Source: an uncultured Collinsella sp. (GTDB lineage Bacteria; Actinomycetota; Coriobacteriia; Coriobacteriales; Coriobacteriaceae). From it: a stretch of 7,321 bases of DNA. Shown in pieces: positions 5,703 through 7,321 of the stretch. Position numbers and translations under genes: made by a program. The DNA lies in NCBI GenBank assembly GCA_958439775.1, contig CAUBWQ010000039.1, positions 1-7,321 of the forward strand, in the 5' to 3' direction. The notes beneath the pieces are model-generated. The model saw nothing but the letters and a program-made list of their open reading frames with translations. It had not been told where the DNA came from and ran no database searches. Every line of letters starts with the position of its first letter. Within the stretch, counting starts at the first letter, position 1.

Positions 5703-6581
5703 CTATTGCATATCGAGCACCATGGCATAGACATCGCGCTTGCGGCGCGAATACTTCTGAGACAGGCGCTTGGCCACCGCAGAGGCGGGCTCCCCCTCCT
5801 CGAGCGCGGCGCGGATATCCGCGCGCAGGGCCTCATCGGGATCTACTGCCGCTGCGCCAACCGGCGCGATACCGGCCTCTTCGTCCTCGCTCGGCGGCGC
5901 GATGACCAGCGCAATCTCGCCCTTTACCTCGCCGCGAGCACGCAGCTCCTCGGCAAGCTGGGCAGCGGGCCCGCGCAAGACTTCCTCGTGCAGCTTGGTG
6001 AGTTCGCGGCAGACGGCAACCTCACGCTGGGGAAAGACCTCCGCCACGGCCTCGAGCGTCGCCACGATGCGATGTGGAGACTCGTAGAAGATGAGCGCGC
6101 CGGGCACCACGGCAAGGCGCTGCAAACGGCGCACGCGGTCGCCGTGCTTGCGACCCAAAAAGCCTTCGAAGAAGAAATGCTCGCAGGGAATGCCGGACGA
6201 AACAAGCGCCGTGACGCAAGCAGAGGGCCCGGGAATAACTTCGACGGGCACATCGGCCTCACGCGCCGCCTCGACCAGCGCCTGGCCGGGATCGGACACG
6301 CTCGGCATGCCGGCGTCCGAGGCAAAGGCGAGGGTCTCCCCCGCCAGCAGACGGTCGACCAGGCCGGCGGCGCGGCTGGCGATCACATTCTCGTCGCAAC
6401 GGACAAGCGGCTTGGAAATGCCCAGGTGCATCAGCAGCTTTGACGTCACACGCGTGTCTTCGCAGCAAATGGCATCGGCAGCGGCAAAGGCTTCGCCAAC
6501 GCGCGGGGATAGGTCGCCCAGGTTGCCGATGGGCGTGCCGACCACATAGAGTTTGCCCGTATGGGCGCTGTTTTGCGTCAT
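5703..6581 (-). CDS. rsmI: 16S rRNA (cytidine(1402)-2'-O)-methyltransferase RsmI
   Basis: 292 residues, a normal length. It methylates the ribose of C1402 in the decoding centre of 16S rRNA with S-adenosylmethionine. Family motifs in order: GTPIGNLGDLS at 15-25, EDTR at 41-44, SDAGMPSVSDPG at 88-99, PGPSA at 117-121, GFLGRK at 140-145, YESPHR at 166-171 and CRELTKLHEE at 191-200. This is the tetrapyrrole-methylase fold; the EDTR and YESPHR motifs separate it from cobalamin and porphyrin relatives. An acidic/Ala-rich linker (about 230-248) leads to a helical basic tail (250-290) seen in many members. The ATG is 6 nt after the stop of the GH5-like gene and has only a weak AGG box, so its translation probably depends on ribosomes from the upstream gene. 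Confidence 0.96.
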   Translation of the reverse strand: MTQNSAHTGKLYVVGTPIGNLGDLSPRVGEAFAAADAICCEDTRVTSKLLMHLGISKPLVRCDENVIASRAAGLVDRLLAGETLAFASDAGMPSVSDPGQALVEAAREADVPVEVIPGPSACVTALVSSGIPCEHFFFEGFLGRKHGDRVRRLQRLAVVPGALIFYESPHRIVATLEAVAEVFPQREVAVCRELTKLHEEVLRGPAAQLAEELRARGEVKGEIALVIAPPSEDEEAGIAPVGAAAVDPDEALRADIRAALEEGEPASAVAKRLSQKYSRRKRDVYAMVLDMQ

Positions 6582-6587
6582 ATCAAC

Positions 6588-7321
6588 CTATTCAATCATG
6601 CCGCGCTCGAGCGTACCGAGCGCCGCGCGGGCGTCCCATGCTGCAATGCGCTTCTCGGTCTTCCACGTTTGGAAGAACCAACCGGCAGCCGGCGCAAACG
6701 AAGCCAGCTGGTTGGCGATAAACACGCGCTCGTAGGCATTGCGGCCCTCGGGCGTAACCGACGAGTTGGCAAAGATCGCCGCGCCCGACCATTCGCCCAC
6801 CAGCACGGGGAACCCAGTCGAAATCGCTTCTTTAAGCTCGCGCTTGTTACGCGAAATCGCCGTCGTCAGCCCGCGGGGGCTCGTGATGTCGAGCGCATAC
6901 TCGTCGCGGTAATGGTACAGGTGAAGGTCCATGTAGACGTTCTTGTACTTGGCGCCGCGCATAAAATGCTTCCACTCGCTGGGATGACCCGACGACGAGA
7001 AGACGACGATCTTATCCTCGGGCATATACGAACGGACGAGCTCATAGGCATCGCGATAGAAATTGCGCAGGTAGTGGGCCGGAATGCCATCCGTCATGGC
7101 AAAGAGGCTCTTGCGGACGCTCATCTGCGGCGTATCCAGCAGCTCAATGCCCAGCAGGCTCTCGGCCTCGCCGTAGCGATCGGCCAGGCGCTCGAGCACG
7201 TCGAGTGCCACATGACGGCCGTTGGTGGACGAATGCCACTCGGCAACAGCCTCTGGCGTGGTGGGCGAATCATTGGAATCGCCCTGGCCACCGGGCACAG
7301 TTGCCAGATCGAGCAGCACGC
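6588..7321 (-). CDS. Glycoside hydrolase family 5-like protein, C-terminal part, active site altered
   Basis: 244 codons of the 3' end are present. The gene starts outside the window; the GTG at 7317-7319 is an internal Val in VLLDL, not a start. The layout follows exo-beta-1,3-glucanase-like GH5 proteins: a beta strand VLLDL with the PGGQGDSND loop (residues 1-17 of the visible part), GIELL (57-61), DLHLYHY (131-137), the nucleophile motif VLVGEWSGA (172-180; E176) and GWFFQTWKTE (213-222) near the end. Active relatives read LDLH, LNEP and FWTWKTE at three of these places. Here they are LDLA, LDTP and FQTWKTE, so the acid/base Glu is Thr (codon 7131-7133), the strand-end His is Ala and a substrate-stacking Trp is Gln. 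The nucleophile and the H-x-Y motif remain. It may be catalytically dead or altered, with a sugar-binding role. The N-terminus, and so any secretion signal, is not visible. It lies 6 nt upstream of rsmI, probably in one transcript. Confidence 0.78.
   Translation of the reverse strand, partial: VLLDLATVPGGQGDSNDSPTTPEAVAEWHSSTNGRHVALDVLERLADRYGEAESLLGIELLDTPQMSVRKSLFAMTDGIPAHYLRNFYRDAYELVRSYMPEDKIVVFSSSGHPSEWKHFMRGAKYKNVYMDLHLYHYRDEYALDITSPRGLTTAISRNKRELKEAISTGFPVLVGEWSGAAIFANSSVTPEGRNAYERVFIANQLASFAPAAGWFFQTWKTEKRIAAWDARAALGTLERGMIE

Noticed and set aside
3951..6443. A very long open frame of 830 codons on the plus strand, opposite metG and rsmI
   Set aside because: It is the antisense shadow of two clearly identified genes in GC-rich DNA with strong codon bias. 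It spans both genes and the space between them, resembles no protein family I know, and its first codons lie inside the metG terminator.
7317..7319. GTG as the start codon of the GH5-like gene
   Set aside because: It encodes the first Val of the internal VLLDL strand that normally lies well inside the barrel. The gene clearly begins beyond the window.

Overview
The window looks like chromosomal DNA from a moderately high-GC actinobacterium. The protein families, their arrangement, GC-rich codon use and strong AGGAGG-type ribosome binding sites suggest the Coriobacteriia, perhaps Collinsella or a close relative. That placement is inference; no database search was possible. Every gene I can support is on the minus strand, so transcription runs from high to low coordinates.

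Layout in transcription order. (1) 7321-5703: the 3' part of a glycoside hydrolase family 5-like gene, then 6 nt later rsmI (16S rRNA C1402 ribose methyltransferase). (2) 5633-4032: metG (methionyl-tRNA synthetase), closed by a strong intrinsic terminator at 3954-3989. (3) 3921-2154: rsmA/ksgA (16S rRNA dimethyladenosine transferase), overlapping tatD (metal-dependent nuclease family) by 11 nt. (4) 2150-1988: a promoter, tRNA-Leu(CAG) with encoded CCA, and a terminator. (5) 1981-1793: a 129-bp insert rich in short hairpins, followed by a second copy of the tRNA 3' end and terminator. (6) 1735-320: an SPFH/HIR-like membrane protein gene, 6 nt from rlmH (23S rRNA pseudouridine-1915 methyltransferase, GTG start). 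(7) 246-1: the 5' part of proC (pyrroline-5-carboxylate reductase).

Most of the content is translation housekeeping: two 16S rRNA methyltransferases, one 23S rRNA methyltransferase, one aminoacyl-tRNA synthetase and one tRNA. The rsmI, metG, tatD and rsmA neighbourhood is a known cluster in actinobacteria and Firmicutes, though here rsmA precedes tatD.

I see no CRISPR array, toxin-antitoxin pair, integrase, transposase or defence operon. The two places worth a second look are the GH5-like protein, which keeps the fold's landmark motifs and the nucleophile but has lost the acid/base Glu and other active-site residues, and the duplicated tRNA-Leu end flanking a small palindrome-rich insert.
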